Shown: piece after piece, positions 28,220-38,016 of the stretch | Numbering within the stretch: the first letter of the stretch is position 1 | Layout: every line of letters begins with the position of its first letter | Origin: Thermobaculum terrenum ATCC BAA-798 | GTDB taxonomy: Bacteria > Chloroflexota > Chloroflexia > Thermobaculales > Thermobaculaceae | NCBI RefSeq assembly: GCF_000025005.1 | Contig: NC_013525.1 | Span: 1,638,501-1,702,500, forward strand | Length of the DNA: 64,000 nt | Direction: 5' to 3' | Notes under the pieces: model-generated | Seen by the model: the letters and a program-made list of their open reading frames with translations, nothing else | The model's database searches: none | What the model was told of the DNA's origin: nothing | Position numbers and translations under genes: made by a program

Positions 28220-28221
28220 AC

Positions 28222-28743
28222 CTATAGATCCTCCTTAGCCAAGTACAAAGCACCTATAGCTGCTACAAGGAGCAAGACTGAAGCAATCTCAAAAGGAAGC
28301 AGCCATCTAGTAAAGAGCTGCTCCCCAAGAGCCTGCACGTTACCACCAGCTTGAGCTATTGCTTGAGGAGTATCCCCTCCTTTACGCCCTGCGGTAATAA
28401 TGTTACCGAAAGTTACAACTATTATCTCAAGCAGAAACAAACCACCTACAACCAAAGCCACGGGCAATTGTACCCTTGCAGCCAGCATGGGTATAGGTCT
28501 CTCAGCCTGCTGTAGAAGCATCACCACAAACAGGAAAAGCACTAGTATAGCACCTGAGTACACCAAGACTTGGAGTATGGCGATAAATTGTGCATCCAAG
28601 AGCACAAACATCGCAGCGATATTCACGAAAGTCAGCAGCATAAAGAGTACGCAGTGCACAGGGTTACGGGCAACAACCACCATGACAGCGCCCAAAAGTC
28701 CTATAACAGCAAACAATATAAAGAGCCAGGAAACCAGATCCAA
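28222..28743 (-). CDS. nuoJ: NADH-quinone oxidoreductase subunit J
   Basis: 173 residues, five membrane helices. NPVHCVLFMLLTFVNIAAMF and VLVYSGAILVLFLFVVMLL are the family signatures, including the pi-bulge helix 3. TTG start two bases after the nuoI stop. Confidence 0.94.
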   Translation of the reverse strand: MDLVSWLFILFAVIGLLGAVMVVVARNPVHCVLFMLLTFVNIAAMFVLLDAQFIAILQVLVYSGAILVLFLFVVMLLQQAERPIPMLAARVQLPVALVVGGLFLLEIIVVTFGNIITAGRKGGDTPQAIAQAGGNVQALGEQLFTRWLLPFEIASVLLLVAAIGALYLAKEDL

Positions 28744-28745
28744 TT

Positions 28746-29258
28746 CTAAGCCACCTCTCTCTTAGGTTGTGGTGATTCCACTTCCTCCGGGAACCGAGTA
28801 ACTTCTATCCACTCACCAGATTCCGTCTGTTCTACTTCGTCGTAGATTCCTCGCCCCAACTCCAACAGTCTCTGCTTATCGTATAGCAGATTGTCTCGGC
28901 TGGTAGATGCAAGTTCAAAATGATGAGACATCTGTATGGCTTTCACAGGGCAGGCCTCAACACACAAACCACAGAACAGGCACCTGAGAGCCTGGATGTT
29001 ATAGGTAACCGGGTGCCTTCCCTTGGTGGCATGAGGCTCACTTGTCATAGTAATAACGTTGTTAGGGCATGCTGTAGCGCACAGGCCACAGGCAGTACAC
29101 TTCTCCTCGCCTGTCTCGGGGTCAGTAACCAGTACCGGGATCCCACGAAAGCGGTGCGTCATCTTACGTGGCTCTTTAGGGTATTGCCTGGTTACTGGTG
29201 GCTGCAGCATTTGAGATAGCACTACATAGAATCCCTTGAACCTGTCTAGTAAAGCCAT
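28746..29258 (-). CDS. nuoI: NADH-quinone oxidoreductase subunit I (2x[4Fe-4S])
   Basis: 170 residues with two ferredoxin motifs, CTACGLCATACP and CLFCGLCVEACP, which bind clusters N6a and N6b. ATG at 29258 is chosen because AAGGAGG lies about six bases upstream; an in-frame codon at 29279 would add seven residues without support. It sits at the junction between the peripheral and membrane arms. Confidence 0.95.
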   Translation of the reverse strand: MALLDRFKGFYVVLSQMLQPPVTRQYPKEPRKMTHRFRGIPVLVTDPETGEEKCTACGLCATACPNNVITMTSEPHATKGRHPVTYNIQALRCLFCGLCVEACPVKAIQMSHHFELASTSRDNLLYDKQRLLELGRGIYDEVEQTESGEWIEVTRFPEEVESPQPKREVA

Positions 29259-29300
29259 TTCCGACCTCCTTATGGTCAAACAACGAAAGCTCCAGTATGA

Positions 29301-30326
29301 TCAAAACGCCAGCTTGATCGCAGCAGTAATCAGTATGTTAGCCAGAGCCAACGGTAACATAACTTTCCAGCATAGCCTCATCAATTGGTCATACTTGAAT
29401 CTAGGTAATGTAGCTCTTAGCCAGACATAGAAGAAGATAAATATAGCCATCTTTACAGCAAACCATATTGGCCCTTCTATAGCTGCAGGCAAGAATGGAA
29501 TATTTGGCCCCAGCCAACCACCTAGAAAAACCGTAGAGGCTATAGCAGACACAGCTAACATGTTTATGTACTCACCCAAGAAGAACATGGCGAACTGAAA
29601 TCCAGAGTACTCAGTATGGAAACCAGCTACAAGCTCAGTCTCAGCCTCAGGTAGGTCAAATGGCGCCCTATTAGTCTCTGCAATGGCACTTGTTAGATAT
29701 AAGGTGAAGCCCAAAATTTGAGGCAAGATAAACCACTTTGGTATGAACCCCAATATAGTACCTTGTTGAGCTTCTACTATATCTCTCAGGTTCAGGCTCC
29801 CAGCCATCAATAGAGCACCAACTAGAGATATCCCAAGCGTGGCCTCGTAACTAATAAGTTGAGCTGAAGAGCGCAGTCCCCCTAGAGCAGCATATTTGTT
29901 ATTGGATGACCATCCAGCCATTACTATGCCATAGACACCAAGCGAACTCATTGCTAATACATATAGAAGCCCCACATTGATATCGGTAATCGAAAGCGCT
30001 ATCTGTCTACCAAAAGCTGTAAAGGCAGGACCAAAAGGAATAACTGCCCAAACCATTAGCGCCGGCACTAGAACTAATACCGGGGCAAGAAAGAACACAA
30101 ACTTATCAGCACTTGCAGGTAAATTAGGCTCCTTTGTCAACAGCTTGAGGCCATCTGCAAGAGGCTGTAACAATCCATAGGGACCTGTTCTATTAGGCCC
30201 CAAGCGTGACTGCATACGAGCTAATACCTTCCGCTCGAAATATGTCAGGTAGGCCATAGTAGTGAGCACTACTACGAAGACCACAAGTATTTTGGCTAGC
30301 ATTATAGCTGCATCTAATACTTCCAC
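29301..30326 (-). CDS. nuoH: NADH-quinone oxidoreductase subunit H
   Basis: 341 residues, eight membrane helices. The quinone-site signatures ERKVLARMQSRLGPNRTGP and AETNRAPFDLPEAETELVAG are intact. The start is GTG. It forms the quinone entry chamber with NuoB and NuoD. Confidence 0.96.
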   Translation of the reverse strand: MEVLDAAIMLAKILVVFVVVLTTMAYLTYFERKVLARMQSRLGPNRTGPYGLLQPLADGLKLLTKEPNLPASADKFVFFLAPVLVLVPALMVWAVIPFGPAFTAFGRQIALSITDINVGLLYVLAMSSLGVYGIVMAGWSSNNKYAALGGLRSSAQLISYEATLGISLVGALLMAGSLNLRDIVEAQQGTILGFIPKWFILPQILGFTLYLTSAIAETNRAPFDLPEAETELVAGFHTEYSGFQFAMFFLGEYINMLAVSAIASTVFLGGWLGPNIPFLPAAIEGPIWFAVKMAIFIFFYVWLRATLPRFKYDQLMRLCWKVMLPLALANILITAAIKLAF

Positions 30327-30340
30327 GCCTCAGATCACTC

Positions 30341-32980
30341 CTAGATCTCAGTTAGCTGTCCGGTAGAGTATCCACTCATCTCCAGATGTGGCCCCCTAAC
30401 TACGCCTACACCTCTACCTCTTTCCAGCGAGCTATCAGCAGCCTTGTTATCATGTAGGCTCTTCAGTGTGGGGCATCGACGCGTAATCGTACCAGTTCCC
30501 TGTACATACAGAGATGGCTCCAAAGTCTCTTTGTACACCTGCGCTGCATCTGGCAAATCGGTTCTCATAACAACAGGCATAAGCTTAGCCTTGCCTATGG
30601 GGAATGTTTGAGTATACAGAATAGGATTGCCATCTGGAGCATCAGTCCATATAACTCCATGGCGCTTGATGTTATCCACAGCTACACTGCGATAGGCCTT
30701 ACCAGGTCTCCTAGATATCTCTTTCCCTTCAGACTCCAAATCCTCAATAGTTATACCAGAATACCTGGGTACAACGCGGGTTATCTCGGCAAATATATCC
30801 TTGGGATTCCTGTAGCCAACTTCGTATCCCATCGCCTGCATGATTTGGGTGATTACTCCCCAATCGGCAACAGATAGTCCTCTTGCGGGGATAGCTTTGT
30901 GCAGATACTGTATCCTACGTTCGGCGCTGGTATAAGTTCCTTCCTTTTCTGCCCAACTGCAAGCCGGGAGCACCACGTCTGCCAGCTTAGCAGTCTCAGT
31001 AAGAAATATGTCTTGCACAACTAAGAAGCTTAGATTGCTAAGAGCAGCTCTCACTTTATCGGAATCGTAGCTAGATTCGACAGGATTGGCACCCATTATA
31101 TACATAGCCTTGAGATCGCCTGAGAGAGCGGCATCAATCATCTGCTCTAGACTCATGCCAGGATTCGGGTCTATCTCTACACCCCACATAGATTCAAGGC
31201 GGGAACGAGCCTCATCGTCATCCACCCTAAACTCACCTGGCAGCAAGAAGGGAGCACAACCCATATCTACAGCTCCCTGAGAGTTGTTGGCCATCTTCAG
31301 AGCCATTACACCACCACCAGGCACACCTATATTTCCCGTTAGTAGTGCCAAAGCAGCTGCTCCGTAATCTACCAACTCTCCGTTCGGCTGATGAGTAAGA
31401 GATGTGGAATAGAATATAGCCGAAGGTCTTTTATTGTTTAGATCACCTGTACCGCCAGTTGCATAGATATCTGCTACCTCTAGCAGGTCGACTTCAGAGA
31501 CACCAGTTATCCTAGAAACATTTGACGGAGTTATTGTACTGACTGAGTTGAGCCACTCCTCGTATCCCTCTACCCTCTCTGAGACATAACCATCATCAAC
31601 CTGACTTCTAGAGGCTATGATGGCTGCAATTCCTTGGAGAAGCTCGGCTTCAGAACCCTCTCGATATCTGATCACCTTGGAGGCAAACTGTTCAAGAGGA
31701 ACCTGCCTGGGAGAAGCTACGATCAATTTGATCTGATGTCGCCTGACAGCGGTTTGTAGCTTGTATGCCAGGACTGGGTGAGTTACATCAAGGTTGCTTC
31801 CTATCACCAACACAGAACCAGCATTTTCCATCACATCCAGGAAGCTATTGGTTGGCGCGTCAGACCCAAACACATCCCTCAGGCCTTTCTCAGGAACGCC
31901 GTATCCTCCGCCGGTGTCATAATCGATATTATTAGTCTGCATAACACCGCGCACGAACTTGCCGAACAGGTAGTTTTCCTCGTTGGTACAATGGGCTCCG
32001 GCTATTGCACCAAACGAACCTTTGTAAACAGGTAACCTGGAGGCGATCTCCTTGATAGCTTCATCCCATGAAGCTTCTACCAGCTCCCCATCTCTCCGAA
32101 TTAAGGGACTGCTTAGTCTCTCCCTACTCTCTATGAACTCGAATCCGAAGAATCCCCGCGCACATAGCAGCTGATTATTAAAGCCAGTGTCTTGATTACT
32201 CGTAATCCTCTTAACCCGACCGGTTTCCTGCTCAACATTTATGTCCATTGAGCATCCTACAGAGCAGAAGGAACAAACTGAAGGCACATGGGTAAGGAAC
32301 CAGGCGCGGGCTGTATCGTGGTAGGAGGTGTTTAGCAAAGCCCCAACCGGACAAACTTGAATACAAAGTCCACAGGAGACACAAGGTGACTTCTTAAGAT
32401 CCTCGCCAAAGGCAGCATCTATATAGGATCTAAATCCTCTCTGGGCCCAAGATAGGGCCGTAGCGCCCACCAACTCATCACACACCCTAACACATCGGCC
32501 ACAAAGGACGCACCTATCACGCTTTATGGACACAGATTCTGAGAGCATTTCTAGCTCCCAGCTTATCTTAGGCCGACGCAAAGGGTTATTCACCCGCACC
32601 TGCGAAAGATAAGCATGGTTTTGAAGATCGCACTCTCCAGACTTGTCACATACTGGGCAGTCAAGGGGATGATCCACCAGTAGAGATTCCACCACGAACC
32701 TTTGTGCCTCCCTAACCTTGGGAGATCGGGTCTGTACAATCATCCCCTCACTGACCGGTGTAGAACAGGAGATATCTATACTTGTACCCCTACGAGTCGT
32801 AATCTCAACCATGCACATACGGCAGGCACCGAAAGGTCGCAGGTCGGGATACTCGCAGAAGGTAGGGATATGAATCCCTGCTTTGCGGGCAGCATGAAGG
32901 ATAAATGTACCCTTTGGAACGGTAACCTGCTTCCCGTCTATAGTGAGTGTGACTTGCTCGATGTTATCTTGCTGAGACAT
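30341..32980 (-). CDS. nuoG: NADH-quinone oxidoreductase subunit G
   Basis: 879 residues. In order: plant-type [2Fe-2S] domain (CEYPDLRPFGACRMC), the His-Cys [4Fe-4S] motif in HPLDCPVCDKSGECDLQ, two ferredoxin-type motifs (CVLCGRCVRVC, CVSCGLCIQVCP), a CSFCSVGC...C motif for a further cluster, then a large molybdopterin-oxidoreductase fold. TNEENY and TNNIDY resemble formate dehydrogenase, but the active-site Cys/Sec position after TNNID is absent, so the fold is structural. ATG at 32980 follows GAAGGGA; the TTG at 32995 is less likely. Confidence 0.94.
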   Translation of the reverse strand: MSQQDNIEQVTLTIDGKQVTVPKGTFILHAARKAGIHIPTFCEYPDLRPFGACRMCMVEITTRRGTSIDISCSTPVSEGMIVQTRSPKVREAQRFVVESLLVDHPLDCPVCDKSGECDLQNHAYLSQVRVNNPLRRPKISWELEMLSESVSIKRDRCVLCGRCVRVCDELVGATALSWAQRGFRSYIDAAFGEDLKKSPCVSCGLCIQVCPVGALLNTSYHDTARAWFLTHVPSVCSFCSVGCSMDINVEQETGRVKRITSNQDTGFNNQLLCARGFFGFEFIESRERLSSPLIRRDGELVEASWDEAIKEIASRLPVYKGSFGAIAGAHCTNEENYLFGKFVRGVMQTNNIDYDTGGGYGVPEKGLRDVFGSDAPTNSFLDVMENAGSVLVIGSNLDVTHPVLAYKLQTAVRRHQIKLIVASPRQVPLEQFASKVIRYREGSEAELLQGIAAIIASRSQVDDGYVSERVEGYEEWLNSVSTITPSNVSRITGVSEVDLLEVADIYATGGTGDLNNKRPSAIFYSTSLTHQPNGELVDYGAAALALLTGNIGVPGGGVMALKMANNSQGAVDMGCAPFLLPGEFRVDDDEARSRLESMWGVEIDPNPGMSLEQMIDAALSGDLKAMYIMGANPVESSYDSDKVRAALSNLSFLVVQDIFLTETAKLADVVLPACSWAEKEGTYTSAERRIQYLHKAIPARGLSVADWGVITQIMQAMGYEVGYRNPKDIFAEITRVVPRYSGITIEDLESEGKEISRRPGKAYRSVAVDNIKRHGVIWTDAPDGNPILYTQTFPIGKAKLMPVVMRTDLPDAAQVYKETLEPSLYVQGTGTITRRCPTLKSLHDNKAADSSLERGRGVGVVRGPHLEMSGYSTGQLTEI

Positions 32981-32997
32981 AATATTCCCTTCCAACT

Positions 32998-34740
32998 CTA
33001 GGCTGTTGCTTCAGCGGGTATTAATTCCAGCATTCTTCTTTCTCGCACCGGAGTCATCCTGCAAACACCTGCAGGGCAACGCTTCTCACGTATGTGAGCC
33101 TCGACCTCATCACGGAAATGTCTCAACACGCTCAAGACTGGAATAGGTGCTGCTTGGCCCAAACCGCAGAGAGAGTAAGCAATAATATCCTCACTAGATT
33201 GTGTAAGTCTATCAATATCTATCTCTTCTCCGAGGCCCTTCATTATACGGTCTAGCATGGCTAGCTGGGCACTGGTACCTATCCTACAAGGCACACACTT
33301 ACCACAGGACTCATCTCTGTTAAAGCGCGTGCAATAGAAGGCAAGGTCCACCATGCAGGTGTTTTCATCGTAGATGATGTAACCACCTGAGCCCATCATA
33401 GAGCCTTCAGCTTCAAGCGTCCCAAACTCATTAGTCAGATCTAGCGTGCTTTCAGGAAGGGCACCTCCCGAGATACCACCAGCTAAGACGGCTTTGAACT
33501 TAGCTCCATTGCGCATGCCCCCGCCAGCAACGAACAGCAGATCACGCATAGTGATACCCATATCGGCCTCAACTAGACTGACATGGTTTATGTCTCCAGC
33601 TAGCGAAAACACCTTAGTGCCGGTACTGTTCTCAGTACCTATTGATGCAAACCACTGAGCACCTTTGTTGATTATGTGAGGCACATTAGCGAGAGTTTCG
33701 ACATTGTTCACAACAGTTGGCTTGCCCCACAGCCCTGCCTCAGCTGATCTCGGGGGCTTGGTTCTGGGAAAGCCCTTTTGGCCTTGAATACCATATATGG
33801 CCGCGGAAGCCTCTCCACTAATGTAAGCACCTGCACCAGGCACTACCTTGATATCAAAGTCAAAACCACTACCGAGTATGTCCTTCCCTAGGAGTCCTAC
33901 CTGATGCATCCGCCTGATAGCCCTGTTCAGTCTTTCCATAGCAAGAGGATACTCGGATCCTACATATATATATCCATCATTTACACCTACTGCCCAGGCG
34001 GCAATCATCAGACCTTCAATTACGGCGTAGGGATCACCTTCAATAAGTCTTCTATCTTTGAATACATTAGGCTCTCCCTCGTGCGCGTTTACTATGACAT
34101 ACTTGGGTCTATTGCGCTCAGAGCGAGCGCTCTCCCACTTGATACCAGCAGGGAATCCTGCTCCCCCCCTGCCGCGTAAGTTCGAGGCCTTGACCTCTGC
34201 AATTATCTCGTCTTGAGACATCTCAAATAGAGCTTTCTCTAGAGCTGAGAAGCCACCGAGAGCCAAATAGTCCTCTAAACTTTCAGGGTTCTGCCAACCA
34301 CAATTAGCAAGAAGTATCCTATGCTGTGGTCTCCACCAATCCGTAGCAGACAGAGGTTGTATGCCCTGAAAGTATTCATCGGAGAAATTTGCGTAAGCCA
34401 GATCTGCGCGATGCTTACCTCTCCTAAGGGTTGACTCCAGAAGCTCTGGCACTTTGTCAGCAGTTATATGTTTATAAAGTACCCTGGGTTGTCCTGGTAG
34501 CTGAATATCTACTACAGGTTCAAGCCAAGTAGTACCAAAGGCTCCAGTTGGTTTTAAGAGTATGTCAACGCCTAGCTTTTTTGCCTCCTGCTCAATAGCA
34601 CGGTATGTGTCAAGAGATCCGCAATAGATACCACCGGAGTCAAGACTGACCCATATAACTGGCTTGCCAGCTGAGATAACTTCTCGGTTCCAATTTTCCT
34701 CACATTGTTTTCGAAGTCGGACGAATTCATCCCTATTCAT
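32998..34740 (-). CDS. nuoF: NADH-quinone oxidoreductase subunit F, with extra N-terminal domain
   Basis: 580 residues, about 150 longer than usual. Residues 25-115 follow the thioredoxin-like ferredoxin pattern found in hydrogenase-type NuoF proteins, but only one Cys (about 40) remains, so it cannot hold a normal [2Fe-2S] cluster. Then come the FMN/NADH domain (RGRGGAGFPAGIKWE), the SLBB region, and the N3 [4Fe-4S] motif SCGKCVPC with SLCGLG. The end CPAGVC also resembles hydrogenase-type proteins. ATG at 34740 has GGAGG six bases upstream and overlaps nuoE by eight bases. It oxidises NADH. Confidence 0.94.
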   Translation of the reverse strand: MNRDEFVRLRKQCEENWNREVISAGKPVIWVSLDSGGIYCGSLDTYRAIEQEAKKLGVDILLKPTGAFGTTWLEPVVDIQLPGQPRVLYKHITADKVPELLESTLRRGKHRADLAYANFSDEYFQGIQPLSATDWWRPQHRILLANCGWQNPESLEDYLALGGFSALEKALFEMSQDEIIAEVKASNLRGRGGAGFPAGIKWESARSERNRPKYVIVNAHEGEPNVFKDRRLIEGDPYAVIEGLMIAAWAVGVNDGYIYVGSEYPLAMERLNRAIRRMHQVGLLGKDILGSGFDFDIKVVPGAGAYISGEASAAIYGIQGQKGFPRTKPPRSAEAGLWGKPTVVNNVETLANVPHIINKGAQWFASIGTENSTGTKVFSLAGDINHVSLVEADMGITMRDLLFVAGGGMRNGAKFKAVLAGGISGGALPESTLDLTNEFGTLEAEGSMMGSGGYIIYDENTCMVDLAFYCTRFNRDESCGKCVPCRIGTSAQLAMLDRIMKGLGEEIDIDRLTQSSEDIIAYSLCGLGQAAPIPVLSVLRHFRDEVEAHIREKRCPAGVCRMTPVRERRMLELIPAEATA

Positions 34741-35266
34741 GATCTTCCTCCACACTATGCTCCGGTGGATTAGCTATGAGGGCTCTGAGCTCTTCCGGAG
34801 ATAATGGACCATAGATGTGATGATCCAACTCAACTAGTGGAGCTCTATGGCAGACTCCAAAGCAGAAGTCAGCCCTTCTCAGGGTCCATTCGCCATCCGG
34901 TGTAGTCTCGTTGTATGGTATTCCTAATACGCTCTGAGCAACCTCTCCTAGCTGAGGCCCCCCCATGAAATAGCAGGCCGCTCCCTCACAGATCCATAGC
35001 ACCCTCTTACCTCTGGGTTCGGTGCTAAAGTCGGAGTAGAAGGATACCACATTGAATATGTCTGTTTCGGGGATATGCCACCTCTCAGAAATTATGTGCC
35101 CCGCCTCTTCTGGTATATACCTGTAAGCAGCCTGAATTTTGTGTAGGGCTGGTATAAGGGATTCCATAGGATCCTGCCCTTCAAACTCATCCAGGATGCT
35201 GTTTACGCGGGCTCGATCCTCTTCAGATCCTGTCCAAGTATCTCTTACCATCTTCAAGGAAGTCAC
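34733..35266 (-). CDS. nuoE: NADH-quinone oxidoreductase subunit E ([2Fe-2S])
   Basis: 177 residues. The thioredoxin-like fold has all four cluster ligands: CEGAAC and CFGVC. It holds cluster N1a next to the FMN in NuoF. The start is uncertain: GTG at 35266 overlaps a GGGAGG sequence, while TTG at 35257 or ATG at 35251 lie further downstream of it. The 3' end overlaps nuoF. Confidence 0.94.
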   Translation of the reverse strand: MTSLKMVRDTWTGSEEDRARVNSILDEFEGQDPMESLIPALHKIQAAYRYIPEEAGHIISERWHIPETDIFNVVSFYSDFSTEPRGKRVLWICEGAACYFMGGPQLGEVAQSVLGIPYNETTPDGEWTLRRADFCFGVCHRAPLVELDHHIYGPLSPEELRALIANPPEHSVEEDHE

Positions 35267-35280
35267 ACCTCCCAGGCGAG

Positions 35281-36483
35281 TTATCTATCTACCTCGCCAA
35301 GAACTATGTCTATGCTACCTATGACAGCCACCACGTCCTGCACAGAGCCCCCCTCAGACATCCTCGGCAAAGATGCCAGATTGTAATAGCTTGGAGCCCT
35401 GACATGCATCCTATAGGGCTTATTACTACCATCACTCACTATGTAATAGCCAAGCTCCCCCTTAGGAGCTTCCACTGCTTTATATATCTCTCCCGGCGGA
35501 GCATTGAACCCATGGATCGTGAGCACGAAGTGTCTCGTTTGACCCTCTATGGTAGTCATTGCATCAACTTTACGGGGCAGTACATATTCTGGAAGATCAG
35601 CGACATAGGGACCATCAGGCATCTGATCAACCGCCTGCCTTATTATTCTAAGAGCCTGCTTCATCTCCTCTACACGGACGAGGTATCGATCATAGACATC
35701 CCCGTTAGAGCCTAAAGGCACATCAAAGTCTATCCTGTCGTACACCTGATAAGGTTGTGCCTTGCGTACATCGTAATTGACACCTGATCCCCTAAGGCAC
35801 GCCCCCGTAAGACCAAAGCTCACCGCATCCTCAGCGCTGATAACACCAACGCCTCTGGTTCTCTCTATCCAGATAGGGTTTTCGGTCAATAATGCTTCGT
35901 ATTCGCCAATCCTACGAGGCATTATTCGCAAGAAGTCCTCTAAATGATCCAACCAGTTATCCGGTAAGTCGGCGGGCATACCACCTATCTTCATCATGCT
36001 AGTAGTGAGTCGGGCACCGCAGTACTCTTCAAAGAGACTCATTATCATCTCTCGCTCACGGAAGCAATAGAGGAAGACAGATATAGCCCCCACATCCATA
36101 GCATGCGTGCCCAACCAGACCAGGTGGCTTGCAATACGTGCTAACTCCGCCATTATGACGCGCATGTACTTGGCGCGTTCGGGGATCTCATCTTCTATAC
36201 CTAAGAGCTTCTCTACAGCCTGAACGTATGCCAGGTTATTAGAAGGAGCGGCCAGGTAATCCATTCTATCCGTATGGGGAACATTCTGATAATACTTATG
36301 AACCTCTCCTAGCTTCTCAGTACCACGATGTAGGTAACCTACGTATGGCGTGGCCTTCTTGATAGTTTCACCATCAAGCTTGAGCACTACTCTCAACACC
36401 CCGTGCGTGCTTGGGTGCTGAGGCCCCATATTGAGCTCCATTTCCTCTTCTTGAAGCTGATGGATATCGTATCTAGTGTTCAT
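35281..36483 (-). CDS. nuoD: NADH-quinone oxidoreductase subunit D
   Basis: 400 residues. MGPQHPSTHGVLRVVLKLDGE, the GYLHRGTEKLGE block and the C-terminal DVVAVIGSIDIVLGEVDR are the 49-kDa subunit signatures, related to [NiFe] hydrogenase large subunits without the metal cysteines. It forms the quinone site with NuoB. The ATG lies 14 bases after nuoC. Confidence 0.96.
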   Translation of the reverse strand: MNTRYDIHQLQEEEMELNMGPQHPSTHGVLRVVLKLDGETIKKATPYVGYLHRGTEKLGEVHKYYQNVPHTDRMDYLAAPSNNLAYVQAVEKLLGIEDEIPERAKYMRVIMAELARIASHLVWLGTHAMDVGAISVFLYCFREREMIMSLFEEYCGARLTTSMMKIGGMPADLPDNWLDHLEDFLRIMPRRIGEYEALLTENPIWIERTRGVGVISAEDAVSFGLTGACLRGSGVNYDVRKAQPYQVYDRIDFDVPLGSNGDVYDRYLVRVEEMKQALRIIRQAVDQMPDGPYVADLPEYVLPRKVDAMTTIEGQTRHFVLTIHGFNAPPGEIYKAVEAPKGELGYYIVSDGSNKPYRMHVRAPSYYNLASLPRMSEGGSVQDVVAVIGSIDIVLGEVDR

Positions 36484-36497
36484 CGCCGCCCCCTCGA

Positions 36498-37037
36498 TTA
36501 CCTAAAAGGCACATTCTCAGCTGCCCAGATGCCATAACCACCTATGGGGAAATCTTTTCTAAGAGGGAAGCCATCCTGCCAGTCCTCAGGAAGCAAGATC
36601 CTCCGTAGATCAGGATGGCCTTCAAAAACTATACCAAACATGTCGTAGGTTTCTCTTTCCCCCCAGTTAGCCAACTCCCACAGCCCAGTTAGAGAAGGCA
36701 CATGTTGGCCATCGTCCACTCGCACCTTCATGCGTATAGCATGATTGAGAGGGATACTATATAGATGGTATACAACATCAAATCTCGGCGTTCTGCCCAG
36801 CCAGTCCACTGCAGTCACATCAACCAAGTAGTTGAACTGCATGGCCGGGTTATCACGAAGCGTGCGAGCTATATCTATGAGCCTATCCACAGGAACAACT
36901 ATGGTAGTTTCCCCTCGAAAGACGGTAACTTCTTCTATAGCTCCAGGAATTATTTCCTGAAGAGTATTGATTATCGGTAGAGGCTGCTCATTATTACCTT
37001 GCTTATCTTGTGGGTTGGAGCTTGGGTTCTGGGTCAA
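36498..37037 (-). CDS. nuoC: NADH-quinone oxidoreductase subunit C
   Basis: 179 residues. [22 protein letters not shown] and [33 protein letters not shown] (contiguous) are the 30-kDa subunit signatures. The start is TTG with AAGGAGG seven bases upstream, inside the last codons of nuoB (35-base overlap). The first 20 residues are Asn/Gln-rich and probably disordered. Confidence 0.94.
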   Translation of the reverse strand: MTQNPSSNPQDKQGNNEQPLPIINTLQEIIPGAIEEVTVFRGETTIVVPVDRLIDIARTLRDNPAMQFNYLVDVTAVDWLGRTPRFDVVYHLYSIPLNHAIRMKVRVDDGQHVPSLTGLWELANWGERETYDMFGIVFEGHPDLRRILLPEDWQDGFPLRKDFPIGGYGIWAAENVPFR

Positions 37038-37530
37038 TGGGAGCCTCCTTCACCTGTCTGTCACCACGCTGGATCATACCTTGAAGCTGGAGTATACCGT
37101 AGAACAAAGCCTCAGGCACCGGTGGGCAACCCGGGACATAAACATCTACCGGGACTACCTTATCCACACCCTGCAAATGACTATAGGTAGGATATGGTCC
37201 ACCGGCACTTGCACAACTACCCATGGATATTACCCACTTAGGATCAGGCATCTGATCGTAAAGCCTACGCAAAACAGGGGCCATCTTTAAGGTAACAGAG
37301 CCCGCTACTATCATTAGATCTGACTGCCTTGGAGATGGCCTGAATAACATCCCAGACCTTTCCATAACATCATAGTTAGCAGCACTTGCGGACATCATCT
37401 CTATGGCGCAACACGCAAGACCAAAAGTCATAGGCCAAAGCGAGCTCTTACGTGCCCAGCCAAAGATGGCTCTCTGGGTGGCCTCCAACAAGTTACCTCT
37501 TTTGTTTCCATTCCTAGTATTTACGACCAT
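37003..37530 (-). CDS. nuoB: NADH-quinone oxidoreductase subunit B
   Basis: 175 residues. [11 protein letters not shown] gives two Cys ligands of cluster N2; [13 protein letters not shown] and [10 protein letters not shown] give the others. ATG at 37530 (MVVNTRNG) has AAGGGGG seven bases upstream and overlaps nuoA by ten bases. A longer frame reaching 37641 is only nuoA read out of frame. Confidence 0.95.
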   Translation of the reverse strand: MVVNTRNGNKRGNLLEATQRAIFGWARKSSLWPMTFGLACCAIEMMSASAANYDVMERSGMLFRPSPRQSDLMIVAGSVTLKMAPVLRRLYDQMPDPKWVISMGSCASAGGPYPTYSHLQGVDKVVPVDVYVPGCPPVPEALFYGILQLQGMIQRGDRQVKEAPIDPEPKLQPTR

Positions 37531-37898
37531 TCCAAAGCCCCCTTTCGCCACGCATAGGCATAGGCTATGATTAGCAATACTATGAACAGCAACATCTCTA
37601 CCAAGCCGTACAGGCCTATGCGATCGTAGACCACTGCCCATGGATATAGAAAGATAGCCTCTATATCAAATAGCACGAACAACATCGCGACGGTGTAATA
37701 CCTTATGTCGTATCTGTGCTGAGCAGTACCAGTAGGTTTGATGCCGCTTTCGTAGGTCTCAGCTTTTACTGGATTTGGTCTCTTAGGAGAAAGCGCGTAG
37801 CTAAGAGCTAAGGCAGCTATTGCGAATGCAGCCACCAACAGGAAGAGGACTCCAATAGGCACATAATCTGTTAGCATCCCCGTACCCCTCGAGAGCAA
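37521..37898 (-). CDS. nuoA: NADH-quinone oxidoreductase subunit A
   Basis: 125 residues, three membrane helices. [21 protein letters not shown] and [21 protein letters not shown] are diagnostic and normal. It is the first gene of the 14-gene nuo operon, in the standard A-to-N order, without extra genes or gaps. Confidence 0.96.
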   Translation of the reverse strand: MLSRGTGMLTDYVPIGVLFLLVAAFAIAALALSYALSPKRPNPVKAETYESGIKPTGTAQHRYDIRYYTVAMLFVLFDIEAIFLYPWAVVYDRIGLYGLVEMLLFIVLLIIAYAYAWRKGALEWS

Positions 37899-37910
37899 AC
37901 ACTGTTCACT

Positions 37911-37928
37911 TTGTGAATTATATCACAA
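37911..37928. promoter_or_regulatory. Rex-like operator on the nuo promoter
   Basis: TTGTGAATTATATCACAA matches the Rex consensus TTGTGAA-N4-TTCACAA with one mismatch, and has perfect six-base outer arms. It covers the -10 box of the nuo promoter, where binding would block transcription. Rex senses the NADH/NAD+ ratio, and complex I genes are known Rex targets in some bacteria. No rex gene is in the window. A CRP/FNR-type TGTGA-N6-TCACA site is the alternative reading. Confidence 0.65.
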
Positions 37929-37944
37929 TCTCTTAAGCTGATAA
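37917..37944 (-). promoter_or_regulatory. nuoA: nuo operon promoter
   Basis: On the minus strand TATAAT (37917-37922) follows TTATCA (37939-37944) by 16 bases. Transcription would start near 37910, about ten bases before nuoA. The upstream pabC gene ends 72 bases away on the same strand. Confidence 0.7.
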
Positions 37945-38016
37945 CCAGTCCATGGCAGTTATACCACTACAGAACTAGCTTTTCCAGTTAGTCATGTTAC
38001 AAGGAGATTTTTATCG

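Noticed and set aside
30341-32980. NuoG as a formate dehydrogenase alpha subunit
   Set aside because: The active-site Cys/Sec position is missing and the gene lies in a complete nuo operon.
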